A stretch of 64,000 nt of DNA, from assembly GCA_964415365.1 (NCBI GenBank), contig CAYPYW010000001.1, positions 46,912 to 110,911 of the forward strand, given 5' to 3'. This document shows positions 43,220 through 52,033 of this stretch, piece by piece. Each line of letters starts with the position of its first letter. Position 1 is the stretch's first letter. Both the position numbers and the translations under genes were made by a program. Below the pieces are notes generated by a model. The model searched no databases. It was not told where the DNA came from and was given only the letters and a program-made list of their open reading frames with translations. The DNA is from Hydromicrobium sp964415365 (GTDB lineage: Bacteria; Actinomycetota; Humimicrobiia; Humimicrobiales; Humimicrobiaceae).

Positions 43220-44929
43220 ATGGCTAAAATTACCGGTGCACAAATGATAGTAAAATGTTTAAAGGAAGAAGGGGTAGAAGTAATATTTGGATATCCGGGA
43301 GGTAAGGTAATCCCCTTATACGATGCTTTATTTGACAGTGACATAAGACATATACTGGTAAGGCATGAGCAGGGAGCGGCACATGCAGCAGATGGTTATG
43401 CCAGAGTAACCGGGAAAACCGGCGTTTGTATTGCTACTTCAGGGCCGGGTGCGACTAATCTAATTACCGGTATTGCCAATGCGCATATGGATTCTATACC
43501 AATGGTGGCTATGACCGGACAGGTAGGTACAGCCCAGATTGGTACTGATGCCTTCCAGGAAGCTGATATAAGCGGTATAGCTGCACCTGTAACCAAACAT
43601 AATTATCTGATAAAAGATGTTAAAGAATTACCCAGGGTAATAAAAGAAGCCTTTAGAATTGCATCTACCGGAAGGCCTGGCCCGGTTCTAATTGATATTC
43701 CGGTTGATATAACGACTGATCTAATAGACGAGGACTTTAAGGTTGATATAAGTCTACCTGGATATAAACCTACACTTAAGGGTAATCTTAAACAGATTAA
43801 GCAGGCGGCAAAAAAGATAGCCGAAAGCAAAAAGCCAGTAATTTTTGCAGGGGGAGGAGTAATTTCTTCAGGGGCAAGTGATATTTTAAGGAAGTTTGTA
43901 AAGGTTTCAAAAATTCCGGTTATTACTTCACTTCTGGGAATGGGCTCTTTTCCTGAAACGGACCAGTTATCATTAAGCATGGCTGGTATGCATGGAACCA
44001 AATATGCAAATCTCGCGTTTACAGAAACTGAACTTATTATTGCGGTAGGTGTGAGATTTGATGATAGGGTTACCGGTAAATTATCGGAATTTGCGCCGAA
44101 TGCGGATATAATTCATATAGATATCGATCCCGCAGAAATTGGCAAGAATGTTAAAGTATCAATTCCCATTGTGGGAGATGCAAGAATCGTTCTTACGGAT
44201 TTAAAAAGCGAATACGAAAGATATACTGAAAAGAAAGAAGTTCCGGACAGGATAGAGTGGCTGTCGAGGATTAAGCAGTTGAAGAAGGACTATCCGCTTA
44301 AATATGACCGGAATTCCAGCAAGGTTAAGCCTGCTTATGTTGTAGAGAAAATATATGAACTGACCAGAGGTGATGCAATTATTTGTACAGAAGTAGGTCA
44401 GAATCAAATGTGGGCAGCACAGTTTTACAAATTTACCAAACCCAGGACATTGGTCTCTTCTGGGGGATTGGGTACTATGGGATTCGGACTGCCTGCGTCA
44501 ATAGGAGCTAAAATTGGCAGACCGGATAAAATAGTAATAGATATAGCAGGTGATGGTAGTATACAGATGGTATCACAGGAACTTTCCACTGCAGTTACAA
44601 ATAAGGTAAATATAAAAATTATGCTTCTCAATAATGGATATTTAGGCATGGTTAGGCAATGGCAGGAATTCTTCTTTAAAAAAAGATACTCCCAGACCTG
44701 TATATATAATTGTGTTGATTTTGTAAAATTAGTAGAAGCATACGGTGGTGTTGGTTTAAGGGTCAAAAAAAAGGAAGAGGTTGAGGGTGCCATAAAGAAG
44801 GCTCTAGAGATAAACAATCTGGTGCTGGTAGATTTCTGGATAGACAGAGAAGAAAATGTTTATCCTATGGTGGCACCGGGCTCTCCGATAAGTGAAATGT
44901 TAGAGAGTGAAATGTTAGAAGGTGTATAG
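43220..44929 (+). CDS. ilvB: acetolactate synthase, large subunit
   Basis: ThDP-dependent enzyme condensing pyruvate to acetolactate or with 2-oxobutyrate to acetohydroxybutyrate. The catalytic Glu lies in VRHEQGAAHAADGYAR near residue 48; GPGATNLITGIANAHMDS and GTDAFQEADI follow. The ThDP-Mg site is IAGDGSIQMVSQELSTA near 438 with NNGYLGMVRQWQEFF. 569 aa. The C-terminus carries a short tandem duplication (SEMLE twice, 44890-44920). The small subunit gene follows after 20 bases. Confidence 0.96.
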   Translation: MAKITGAQMIVKCLKEEGVEVIFGYPGGKVIPLYDALFDSDIRHILVRHEQGAAHAADGYARVTGKTGVCIATSGPGATNLITGIANAHMDSIPMVAMTGQVGTAQIGTDAFQEADISGIAAPVTKHNYLIKDVKELPRVIKEAFRIASTGRPGPVLIDIPVDITTDLIDEDFKVDISLPGYKPTLKGNLKQIKQAAKKIAESKKPVIFAGGGVISSGASDILRKFVKVSKIPVITSLLGMGSFPETDQLSLSMAGMHGTKYANLAFTETELIIAVGVRFDDRVTGKLSEFAPNADIIHIDIDPAEIGKNVKVSIPIVGDARIVLTDLKSEYERYTEKKEVPDRIEWLSRIKQLKKDYPLKYDRNSSKVKPAYVVEKIYELTRGDAIICTEVGQNQMWAAQFYKFTKPRTLVSSGGLGTMGFGLPASIGAKIGRPDKIVIDIAGDGSIQMVSQELSTAVTNKVNIKIMLLNNGYLGMVRQWQEFFFKKRYSQTCIYNCVDFVKLVEAYGGVGLRVKKKEEVEGAIKKALEINNLVLVDFWIDREENVYPMVAPGSPISEMLESEMLEGV

Positions 44930-44949
44930 AAAGTGAGAGGTGGTATATT

Positions 44950-45432
44950 ATGAACCACATTATATCAGTTCTGGTTGAGAATAAATCAGGAGTACTGGCA
45001 AAGATATCCGGGCTTTTCAGCAGAAGAGGGTTTAATATCGAGAGCCTTGCGGTCGGCCCTACCGATGATGAAAAGATTTCCAGGATTACCATGGAAGTAA
45101 ATGCGGAAGAGCACAGTATCGAACAAATCATAAAACAGCTTTATAAGTTGATAAATGTAATAAAAATTCAGGAGCTGGATCCATCGAATATTGTTGAAAG
45201 GGAACTGGTTCTGATAAAGGTAAGTGCTGATTCTAAAACCAGACCTGAAATACTGGAAATAGTAAGTGTTTTCCGGGCAAACATTGTAGATGTTGCCAAA
45301 AAATCTTTAATGATTGAAATCACTGGAAACAGCAAGAAGGTTGGAGCGCTGGAAGATCTGCTGCGGCCCTTTGGAATACTTGAACTGGTCAGAACGGGTA
45401 AAATTGCCTGTAGCAGGGGTAGTAAATATTGA
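44950..45432 (+). CDS. ilvN: acetolactate synthase, regulatory small subunit
   Basis: ACT-domain regulatory subunit that activates IlvB and confers valine feedback. HIISVLVENKSGVLAKISGL and FSRRGFNIESLAVGPT form the N-terminal ACT domain (residues 2-75). The C-terminal part with VSVFRANIVDV and LLRPFGILELVRTGKIA completes a normal 160-aa protein. Close spacing to ilvB indicates co-translation of the holoenzyme. Confidence 0.94.
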   Translation: MNHIISVLVENKSGVLAKISGLFSRRGFNIESLAVGPTDDEKISRITMEVNAEEHSIEQIIKQLYKLINVIKIQELDPSNIVERELVLIKVSADSKTRPEILEIVSVFRANIVDVAKKSLMIEITGNSKKVGALEDLLRPFGILELVRTGKIACSRGSKY

Positions 45433-45505
45433 TTAAAAGGATATATATTAATAGGGTTAACAGAATGATATTTATAATAAAACTACTAGAAAGGGAGATT
45501 TAAAG

Positions 45506-46672
45506 ATGGTAAAAAGATATATAATGACCCCGGGTCCCACTCCTATATCCGAAGAGGTGTTGATGGAACACGCCAGACCTCTCATGCATCACAGATCTCC
45601 GGAATTCTCCAAGGTATTTATTGAGGTTACGGAAAAACTTAAAAAACTTTTTAAAACCAATAATGATCTTTTTATACTAACCTCTTCCGGTTCAGGTGCT
45701 ATGGAAGCAGGAGTAACCAATTTCTTTTCCTCGGGGGAAAAAGTGCTGGTTGCCAGTATAGGAAATTTTGGAGAGAGGTTTAAGAAGATAAGCAGCAGAT
45801 TCGGCCTGGAAGTAATTGCTCTTGATTATGAGTGGGGAAATGCAGTAAATCCTGAAGATATCAAAAAAGCTCTGGATGATAATCCCGATATTAAAGGGGT
45901 TATGGTTCAGTTCAGCGAAACATCAACCGGTGCCATAAATGATATAAAGACTATAGGGAGTATTGTGAAAAATTATCCCGCAATCCTTATAGTTGATGCC
46001 ATAAGCGGTCTCGGAGCATCGGATCTGAGGACAGATGAATGGAATCTGGATGTTGTGATTGGTGGATCTCAGAAAGCGTTAAGTGCACCGACGGGGGTTG
46101 CATTTATAAGCGTAAGCGAGAAGGCCTGGAAGTTAAATGAAAAATCAAATATTCCTTGCTTTTACTTTGATCTTGTGGCAGCCAGGAATTATTCACAGAA
46201 AACACCACCTCAGACACCCTGGACCCCTGGGATATCCATAATTGTGGCAATGAATAAAGCTCTGGACATATTATTCGAAGAGGGTCTGGATAAGGTATTT
46301 GAGAGGCACAGGGTACTTGCACTGGCAACGCAGAAGGCAGTGGGAAAATTAGGTTTCCAGCTTCTGGTGAAAGATGAAAGTAAAAGGGGATTTTCAGTAA
46401 CCTCGGTTGTGATTCCTGATGGGCTTGATGCCAAAGCGCTTACCAAAACCATGAGAGTAAAATACGGGGTGACAATTGCAGGAGGACAGGGTAAGTTAGC
46501 CGGAAAGATTGTAAGAATAGGTAATCTAGGATATGTCGGCATGTTTGATATTATTGTTGCTATATCAGCGCTTGAGATGACTCTGCAAGAGTGTGGCTAT
46601 AAGTTCGAGACGGGTTCAGGTATCACTGAAGCTGAACGAATATTCATGGAAAATAATTACTTGAATGATTGA
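45506..46672 (+). CDS. class V aminotransferase (serine/alanine-glyoxylate type), possible phosphoserine-pathway enzyme
   Basis: PLP fold-type I class V enzyme, 388 aa. N-terminal MTPGPTPISEEVL and MHHRSPEFSKVF, LTSSGSGAMEAGVTNFF near residue 60, and the PLP lysine in VVIGGSQKALSAPTGVAF near 190 are diagnostic. It lies directly upstream of serA. In organisms without classical SerC, enzymes of this family have been proposed to act in serine synthesis or as serine-pyruvate/glyoxylate transaminases; which applies here is inference from position. Confidence 0.85.
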   Translation: MVKRYIMTPGPTPISEEVLMEHARPLMHHRSPEFSKVFIEVTEKLKKLFKTNNDLFILTSSGSGAMEAGVTNFFSSGEKVLVASIGNFGERFKKISSRFGLEVIALDYEWGNAVNPEDIKKALDDNPDIKGVMVQFSETSTGAINDIKTIGSIVKNYPAILIVDAISGLGASDLRTDEWNLDVVIGGSQKALSAPTGVAFISVSEKAWKLNEKSNIPCFYFDLVAARNYSQKTPPQTPWTPGISIIVAMNKALDILFEEGLDKVFERHRVLALATQKAVGKLGFQLLVKDESKRGFSVTSVVIPDGLDAKALTKTMRVKYGVTIAGGQGKLAGKIVRIGNLGYVGMFDIIVAISALEMTLQECGYKFETGSGITEAERIFMENNYLND

Positions 46673-46816
46673 TCAGAGGAAAAATTGTTCAATATAAAAA
46701 AATGGGATGGACAATAGGACAATAAAAGAGGGTAGAAAATATAAAAGTTAATTGGCAGAGTAAGAAAGTCTGGATGGTAATAATAAAAATGGGAATAAAT
46801 AACGGGGGAACCAAGA

Positions 46817-48406
46817 ATGAATAAAAAAGTATTAATAACAGATGGAATTTCGGGTGATGCCAAAAAGAAACTTGAAGAGCACTTTATTGTAGAGGAGAAA
46901 AAAGGGCTTACCCCCGAAAAGCTTAAAGAAGAGATTAAAGGTGTGAGTGCCATAATAATAAGGAGCGCCACGAAACTAAAGGCGGATATTATCAACGCAT
47001 CGGATAAGCTTGAGATTATTGGAAGGGCAGGTATAGGAGTAGATAATGTGGATGTTCAGGCAGCCACCAAAAAGGGCATTGTTGTGGTAAATGCTCCTAC
47101 CAGCAATGCAGTTACTGTTGCTGAGCATACCATAGCTCTTATGCTTTCTTTAGCCCGAAAAATTCCAGAGGCGAATTTTTCACTTAAAAGTGGCAGGTGG
47201 GAGAAATCAAAGTTTAAGGGTATTGAGCTGGAGGGGAAAACGCTCGGTATTGTAGGTTTTGGACAGATAGGAGAGCTGGTTGCAAAGAAGGCCATAGGAT
47301 TGGGTATGAAAGTAATTGCCTGTGATCCCTTTGTATCCGAGGATAGATTCAAACAGCTTGAGATTAAAAAAGCTGATAAACTGAATGATATTTATAGTGA
47401 AGCTGATTTTATCACCATACATCTACCCAAAAATAAAGACACTCTGGGGATGTTTAACAAGGCCGCGTTCTATAAGATGAAAAAAGGAGCGATAATATTA
47501 AATGTTGCCAGAGGCGGCATTGTTGTAGAAAAGGATCTTGCAGAGGCTATTAAGGATGGACAGATAGGAGGTGCAGCGCTGGATGTTTATGAAGAAGAAC
47601 CTTGTACTGATTCCCCTGTTTTCAAGTTGGAAGGAGTGGTATGCACACCCCATCTGGGAGCATCAACTACAGAAGCGCAGGATAGAGCAGGAATTATGAT
47701 TGCGGACCAGGTTATAGATGTTCTTAATGGAAAAGCTGCTTCTTTTCCGGTTAATGCACCGGCTATGAGACCGGAACTGATTGATATTCTATCTCCTTTC
47801 TTTGAGTTATGTGAAAATCTTGGAAGTCTCTTTATAAATTTATTTGAAGGCAATCTGGATAGTCTGAAGATAGGTTATTATGGAAAGGTATCTGAGTATG
47901 ACGTGAGGGTTTTAAACTCCATCATACTGGTAAAAGTACTTGAAAGATATTCGGCGGAAAATGTCAATCTGGTAAATGTCGACCTATTAACCAGAGAAAT
48001 GGGCCTTAAGGTAAAGGAAATAAAAAGCAGCCAGTCAAAAGATTTCGTAAACTTAATTACTCTTGAGGGGAAAGGAAAGGACAGCGAGCTTTCTATATCA
48101 GGGACGACTACCGGTAAGAAGGATACACCCAGGTTTATAGCTATTGATAAGTTTGAGATAGATATGGTTCCTTCAAAATATATGGCGTTTATAAGATATA
48201 AAGATATCCCTGGCCAGATTGGTAAGATAGGAACTACTTTCGGGCAGCTGAATGTAAATATTGCGTCTATGCACGTGGGAAGAAAGAAGATGAGTGGAGA
48301 CGCAGTGATGGGTTTGAACCTGGATAATGAGGTGACTCCTGAAATACTGGAAAAATTTAAGAAGCTTTCAGGTTTTAAGAATATAAAGATAGTTAATCTC
48401 TATTAA
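46817..48406 (+). CDS. serA: D-3-phosphoglycerate dehydrogenase
   Basis: First committed enzyme of serine synthesis. 529 aa is the long form. The D-2-hydroxyacid dehydrogenase domain has GRAGIGVDNVDVQAATKKGI, the NAD motif LGIVGFGQIGELVAKKA near residue 148, NVARGGIVVEKDL and catalytic-His region CTPHLGASTTEAQDRAG. It is followed by an allosteric substrate-binding domain and a C-terminal ACT domain (FIRYKDIPGQIGKIG) that usually senses serine. It is in line with the aminotransferase upstream. Confidence 0.95.
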   Translation: MNKKVLITDGISGDAKKKLEEHFIVEEKKGLTPEKLKEEIKGVSAIIIRSATKLKADIINASDKLEIIGRAGIGVDNVDVQAATKKGIVVVNAPTSNAVTVAEHTIALMLSLARKIPEANFSLKSGRWEKSKFKGIELEGKTLGIVGFGQIGELVAKKAIGLGMKVIACDPFVSEDRFKQLEIKKADKLNDIYSEADFITIHLPKNKDTLGMFNKAAFYKMKKGAIILNVARGGIVVEKDLAEAIKDGQIGGAALDVYEEEPCTDSPVFKLEGVVCTPHLGASTTEAQDRAGIMIADQVIDVLNGKAASFPVNAPAMRPELIDILSPFFELCENLGSLFINLFEGNLDSLKIGYYGKVSEYDVRVLNSIILVKVLERYSAENVNLVNVDLLTREMGLKVKEIKSSQSKDFVNLITLEGKGKDSELSISGTTTGKKDTPRFIAIDKFEIDMVPSKYMAFIRYKDIPGQIGKIGTTFGQLNVNIASMHVGRKKMSGDAVMGLNLDNEVTPEILEKFKKLSGFKNIKIVNLY

Positions 48407-48492
48407 GTGAAAAGATTTTAAAAGGGGAGATTTTAATAAAAAAATTTCAAAAAGAATTTTTTAGGTAATAGCTTTAATACTACAAAGGTCAG

Positions 48493-50022
48493 TTGATTGT
48501 AATGGAAGACAGGAAAAATAAAGTTTATATATTTGATACAACATTACGGGATGGTGAACAGGCACCGGGTATACACCTGAATACCAGAGAAAAACTGGAA
48601 ATAGCCCAGCAGCTTGCAAGGTTAAATGTAGATATAATAGAGGCAGGTTTTCCTATAACATCAAAGGGTGATTTTAATTCTGTAAAGGAAATATCGGCTA
48701 AGATTAGAGATAGAAAAATTGCAGCTCTGGCAAGAGCGAATCTCAAGGATATAGATGCGGCTGGAGAAGCTCTTAAGGGTGCAGAACAGCCGGTAATACA
48801 TACTTTTATCTCTTCATCTGATATCCATCTTAAGTATCAGTTAAAGAAGAGCAGAGAAGAAGTGCTAAAGCTTGCGGAAGAGGCTGTGAAAAGGAGTCGT
48901 AAATATACGGATATGGTCGAATTTTCAGCTATGGATGCGACCAGGAGTGACCGGGAGTTCTTATGCAGGTTACTTGAAATTGCTATCAGGAATGGTGCTG
49001 GAGTTATAAATGTTCCCGATACGGTAGGTTATGCTATTCCAGATGAGTTTGGAGAGATGATAGATTACATTTTTGAAAATACAGCCGGAATCGAAAATGT
49101 AATAGTAAGTGTGCACTGTCATAATGATCTGGGTCTTGCTGTTGCTAATTCGCTTATAGCTATAGAACACGGAGTGAGACAGGTTGAATGTGCGGTGAAT
49201 GGTCTTGGTGAGAGAGCCGGCAATGCATCACTGGAAGAAGTAGCCATGATTATAGATACCCGGAAGAAAGATCTGGGAGTATATACCGATATCAATATAG
49301 GCGAGATTATAAGAACAAGTGGTATTGTGAAATCACTTACAGGTTATGTTGTTGCTCCCAATAAAGCAATAGTAGGTAAGAATGCATTCAGTCACGAAGC
49401 CGGGATACATCAGGATGGAATGTTAAAGAACAGGTCTACTTATGAAATAATAAAGCCTGAAGATATTGGCCTGAAATCATCAGAGCTGGTACTGGGTAAA
49501 CATTCAGGCAGACATGCATTTATGGAGAGACTTACAGAGCTTGGTATAAAGCTTGAGGAAAATGACCTGGAAAAGGCTTTTGAAAGATTCAAAGACCTTG
49601 CAGAGAAAAAAGGAGCAATAAATGACCAGGATATCAGGGCAATAGTGGAAAATGAGCTGCGGGAAGTTCCAGAGCATTTCCTGCTTAAATATTACGAAGT
49701 CCGAAGTGGTTCAAATATTCATGCAACGTCTAAAGTAGGTGTAGAGATAGAGGGTGAGATTCACGAAGGCTCTTCGGAGGGTGACGGTCCGGTTGATGCT
49801 TCGTTTAAGGCTATAGATAAGATAACAAAGATAAATGCAAAACTGGTGGAATATAGTATAGAGGCTGTATCCGGAGGCAAGGATGCACTGGGTTCGGTTA
49901 GAGTAGTGGTAAGTGTAAATGGAACAGAGGTGATGGGAAGCGGTATAAGTACTGACATCGTCGAGGCAAGCGTAAAGGCTTATATTGATGCGATGAACAG
50001 GATTGTGGAGAACATGAAGTGA
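48493..50022 (+). CDS. leuA: 2-isopropylmalate synthase
   Basis: Acetyl-CoA plus 2-oxoisovalerate to 2-isopropylmalate, first step of leucine synthesis. The DRE-TIM metallolyase core has FDTTLRDGEQAPGIHL near residue 14 and the metal-binding VSVHCHNDLGLAVANS near 203, then GLGERAGNASLEE. The C-terminal half contains NAFSHEAGIHQDGM and a LeuA dimer/regulatory domain, so leucine feedback is expected. 509 aa, typical of bacterial LeuA. Confidence 0.95.
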   Translation: MIVMEDRKNKVYIFDTTLRDGEQAPGIHLNTREKLEIAQQLARLNVDIIEAGFPITSKGDFNSVKEISAKIRDRKIAALARANLKDIDAAGEALKGAEQPVIHTFISSSDIHLKYQLKKSREEVLKLAEEAVKRSRKYTDMVEFSAMDATRSDREFLCRLLEIAIRNGAGVINVPDTVGYAIPDEFGEMIDYIFENTAGIENVIVSVHCHNDLGLAVANSLIAIEHGVRQVECAVNGLGERAGNASLEEVAMIIDTRKKDLGVYTDINIGEIIRTSGIVKSLTGYVVAPNKAIVGKNAFSHEAGIHQDGMLKNRSTYEIIKPEDIGLKSSELVLGKHSGRHAFMERLTELGIKLEENDLEKAFERFKDLAEKKGAINDQDIRAIVENELREVPEHFLLKYYEVRSGSNIHATSKVGVEIEGEIHEGSSEGDGPVDASFKAIDKITKINAKLVEYSIEAVSGGKDALGSVRVVVSVNGTEVMGSGISTDIVEASVKAYIDAMNRIVENMK

Positions 50023-50145
50023 GAAAATATTAATACTTGTAAACCGTAATACGTGTCTTACTATTGATCTTAAGCAAAGTAAATTGATAAGGCTCAAGTT
50101 TTAGCTAGATTTTTAAATCAGGAATGTGAAAGGGAATTTATAAGG

Positions 50146-51423
50146 TTGAACAACAAAAATAAACCACAAACAATGGCACAAAAGATACTTGCCTACCACT
50201 GTGGGAGAGATTATGTATCCGAAGGAGAGATAGTGAATGCAGATGTAGATATTGTACTTGGTAATGACATTACCCTTCCTATTGCAATCGAGGAATTTAG
50301 TAAAATTGGTACGGGTAGAGTTTTTGACAGGGAAAAAATAGTTGTGGTGCCCGACCATTTTGCACCTAATAAGGATATAAAGTCAGCCCAGCAGTGTAAA
50401 TTTATGAAGGAGTTTGCCAGGAAACAGAATATTAAAAATTATTTTGAAGTCGGGAAAATGGGTATAGAGCATGCGCTGCTTCCCGAACTGGGACTGGTAC
50501 TTCCGGGTAACCTCGTGGTAGGGGCAGATTCTCACACCTGCACTTACGGAGCCCTGGGAGCAGCTTCAACTGGTGTAGGAAGTACCGATGTAGCTGTTGC
50601 AATGGCTACCGGAAAACTCTGGTTCATGGTGCCTAAAACAATTAAGTTTATATACGGCGGCAGCTTGAGGAATTGGGTAACGGGAAAGGATCTGATACTT
50701 TATACAATTGGTCTTATTGGAGTGGAAGGTGCGCTTTACAAGTCTATGGAATTCAGCGGCCCTGCTGTGAGTGAGCTATCTATGGATTCCAGATTTACGA
50801 TGTCCAATATGGCGATAGAAGCAGGAGGAAAATTTGGGATGTTTGAGGTTGATGAGATAACAAAGGAGTTTTTAAAATCAAGATCTGATGGAAATTATAA
50901 AGTATTCGAAAGTGATCCAGGTGTAGAGTATGAAAAGATATATAATATAGATTGCTCAAATATAGAACTTAAGGTAGCGGCTCCTCATCTTCCATCGAAT
51001 GTGAGGAATGCAAAGGATTTAAATAATGTAAGTATAGATCAGGTCGTTATTGGTTCATGCACCAACGGGAGGATAGAAGACTTAATGATTGCGGCAAAAA
51101 TTTTAAGCGGGAGAAAAGTGGACGGAAACATAAGGGTTATAATAATTCCTGCTACTCAAAACATATACCTTGAGGCATTAAAGAGAGGCTATATTGAAAC
51201 TTTTATAAATTCAGGTTGTGTAGTAAGCACTCCGACCTGCGGGCCCTGCCTCGGGGGACATATGGGAGTACTTGCGGAAGGCGAAAGAGCTGTATCTACA
51301 ACTAACAGAAATTTTGTGGGAAGAATGGGCCATCCCAAAAGCGAGGTTTACTTAAGTAGTCCGGCTGTAGCTGCGGCTTCTGCTATAGCAGGAAGAATTG
51401 CCACACCTGAGGAGGTCATGTAA
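50146..51423 (+). CDS. leuC: 3-isopropylmalate dehydratase, large subunit
   Basis: Aconitase-family Fe-S subunit, 425 aa (the shorter archaeal/Bacillota-like class). The start is TTG 50146. Cluster cysteines appear in VIGSCTNGRIEDL near residue 303 and in TPTCGPCLGGHMGVL near 363. GADSHTCTYGALGAASTGVGSTDVA, read as one region near 125-150, is a family signature. It may also serve the citramalate route made by CimA. leuD follows at once. Confidence 0.94.
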   Translation: MNNKNKPQTMAQKILAYHCGRDYVSEGEIVNADVDIVLGNDITLPIAIEEFSKIGTGRVFDREKIVVVPDHFAPNKDIKSAQQCKFMKEFARKQNIKNYFEVGKMGIEHALLPELGLVLPGNLVVGADSHTCTYGALGAASTGVGSTDVAVAMATGKLWFMVPKTIKFIYGGSLRNWVTGKDLILYTIGLIGVEGALYKSMEFSGPAVSELSMDSRFTMSNMAIEAGGKFGMFEVDEITKEFLKSRSDGNYKVFESDPGVEYEKIYNIDCSNIELKVAAPHLPSNVRNAKDLNNVSIDQVVIGSCTNGRIEDLMIAAKILSGRKVDGNIRVIIIPATQNIYLEALKRGYIETFINSGCVVSTPTCGPCLGGHMGVLAEGERAVSTTNRNFVGRMGHPKSEVYLSSPAVAAASAIAGRIATPEEVM

Positions 51424-51918
51424 ATGATAATAAGGGAGAGAGCGATAAAATATGGGGATAACATTGATACCGATGTTATAATACCGGCAAGATATCTCAA
51501 TACCACTGATGACAGGGAATTGGCGTCGCACTGCTTCGAGGGTCTGGATAAAGATTTTATGGATAAGGTGAAGGAAAGAAAAATTATAGTTGCGGGTAGT
51601 AACTTCGGTTGCGGTTCTTCGAGGGAACATGCACCGCTCTCTATGAAAACGAGTGGAGTGAAGGCTGTGATTGCAGTATCGTTTGCGCGTATATTTTTTA
51701 GAAATTCAATAAATATAGGACTTCCGGTCATACCAAGCATAGAAGCAGCTAGTTCCATACAGGACGGTGATGAACTGGAAGTAGATCTTGGCAGCGGCAA
51801 AATTAAAGATATTACACAGAATAAAGTCTTTGACGTAAACCCATTACCCGAATTTATCCAGGGGATAATAAGAAGTGGGGGATATATAAATTTTACCAGA
51901 GAGAATTTGGGGAAATAG
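51424..51918 (+). CDS. leuD: 3-isopropylmalate dehydratase, small subunit
   Basis: Swivel-domain partner of LeuC, 164 aa. YGDNIDTDVIIPARYLNT (residues 11-28), the substrate-specificity loop and GSNFGCGSSREHAPLSMK near 60, and FARIFFRNSINIGLP are all in place. Its ATG follows the leuC stop directly, so both subunits should be made together. Confidence 0.95.
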   Translation: MIIRERAIKYGDNIDTDVIIPARYLNTTDDRELASHCFEGLDKDFMDKVKERKIIVAGSNFGCGSSREHAPLSMKTSGVKAVIAVSFARIFFRNSINIGLPVIPSIEAASSIQDGDELEVDLGSGKIKDITQNKVFDVNPLPEFIQGIIRSGGYINFTRENLGK

Positions 51919-52033
51919 AGACAGTAAAGGAATAATTAGTTATAAGCTATATTCATTATATTTTCTTGAATAAGCAAAATATCAGAGTGTTTGAATTATT
52001 AAAATATTTGGAAGGGTAGAATATACAAGTAAG

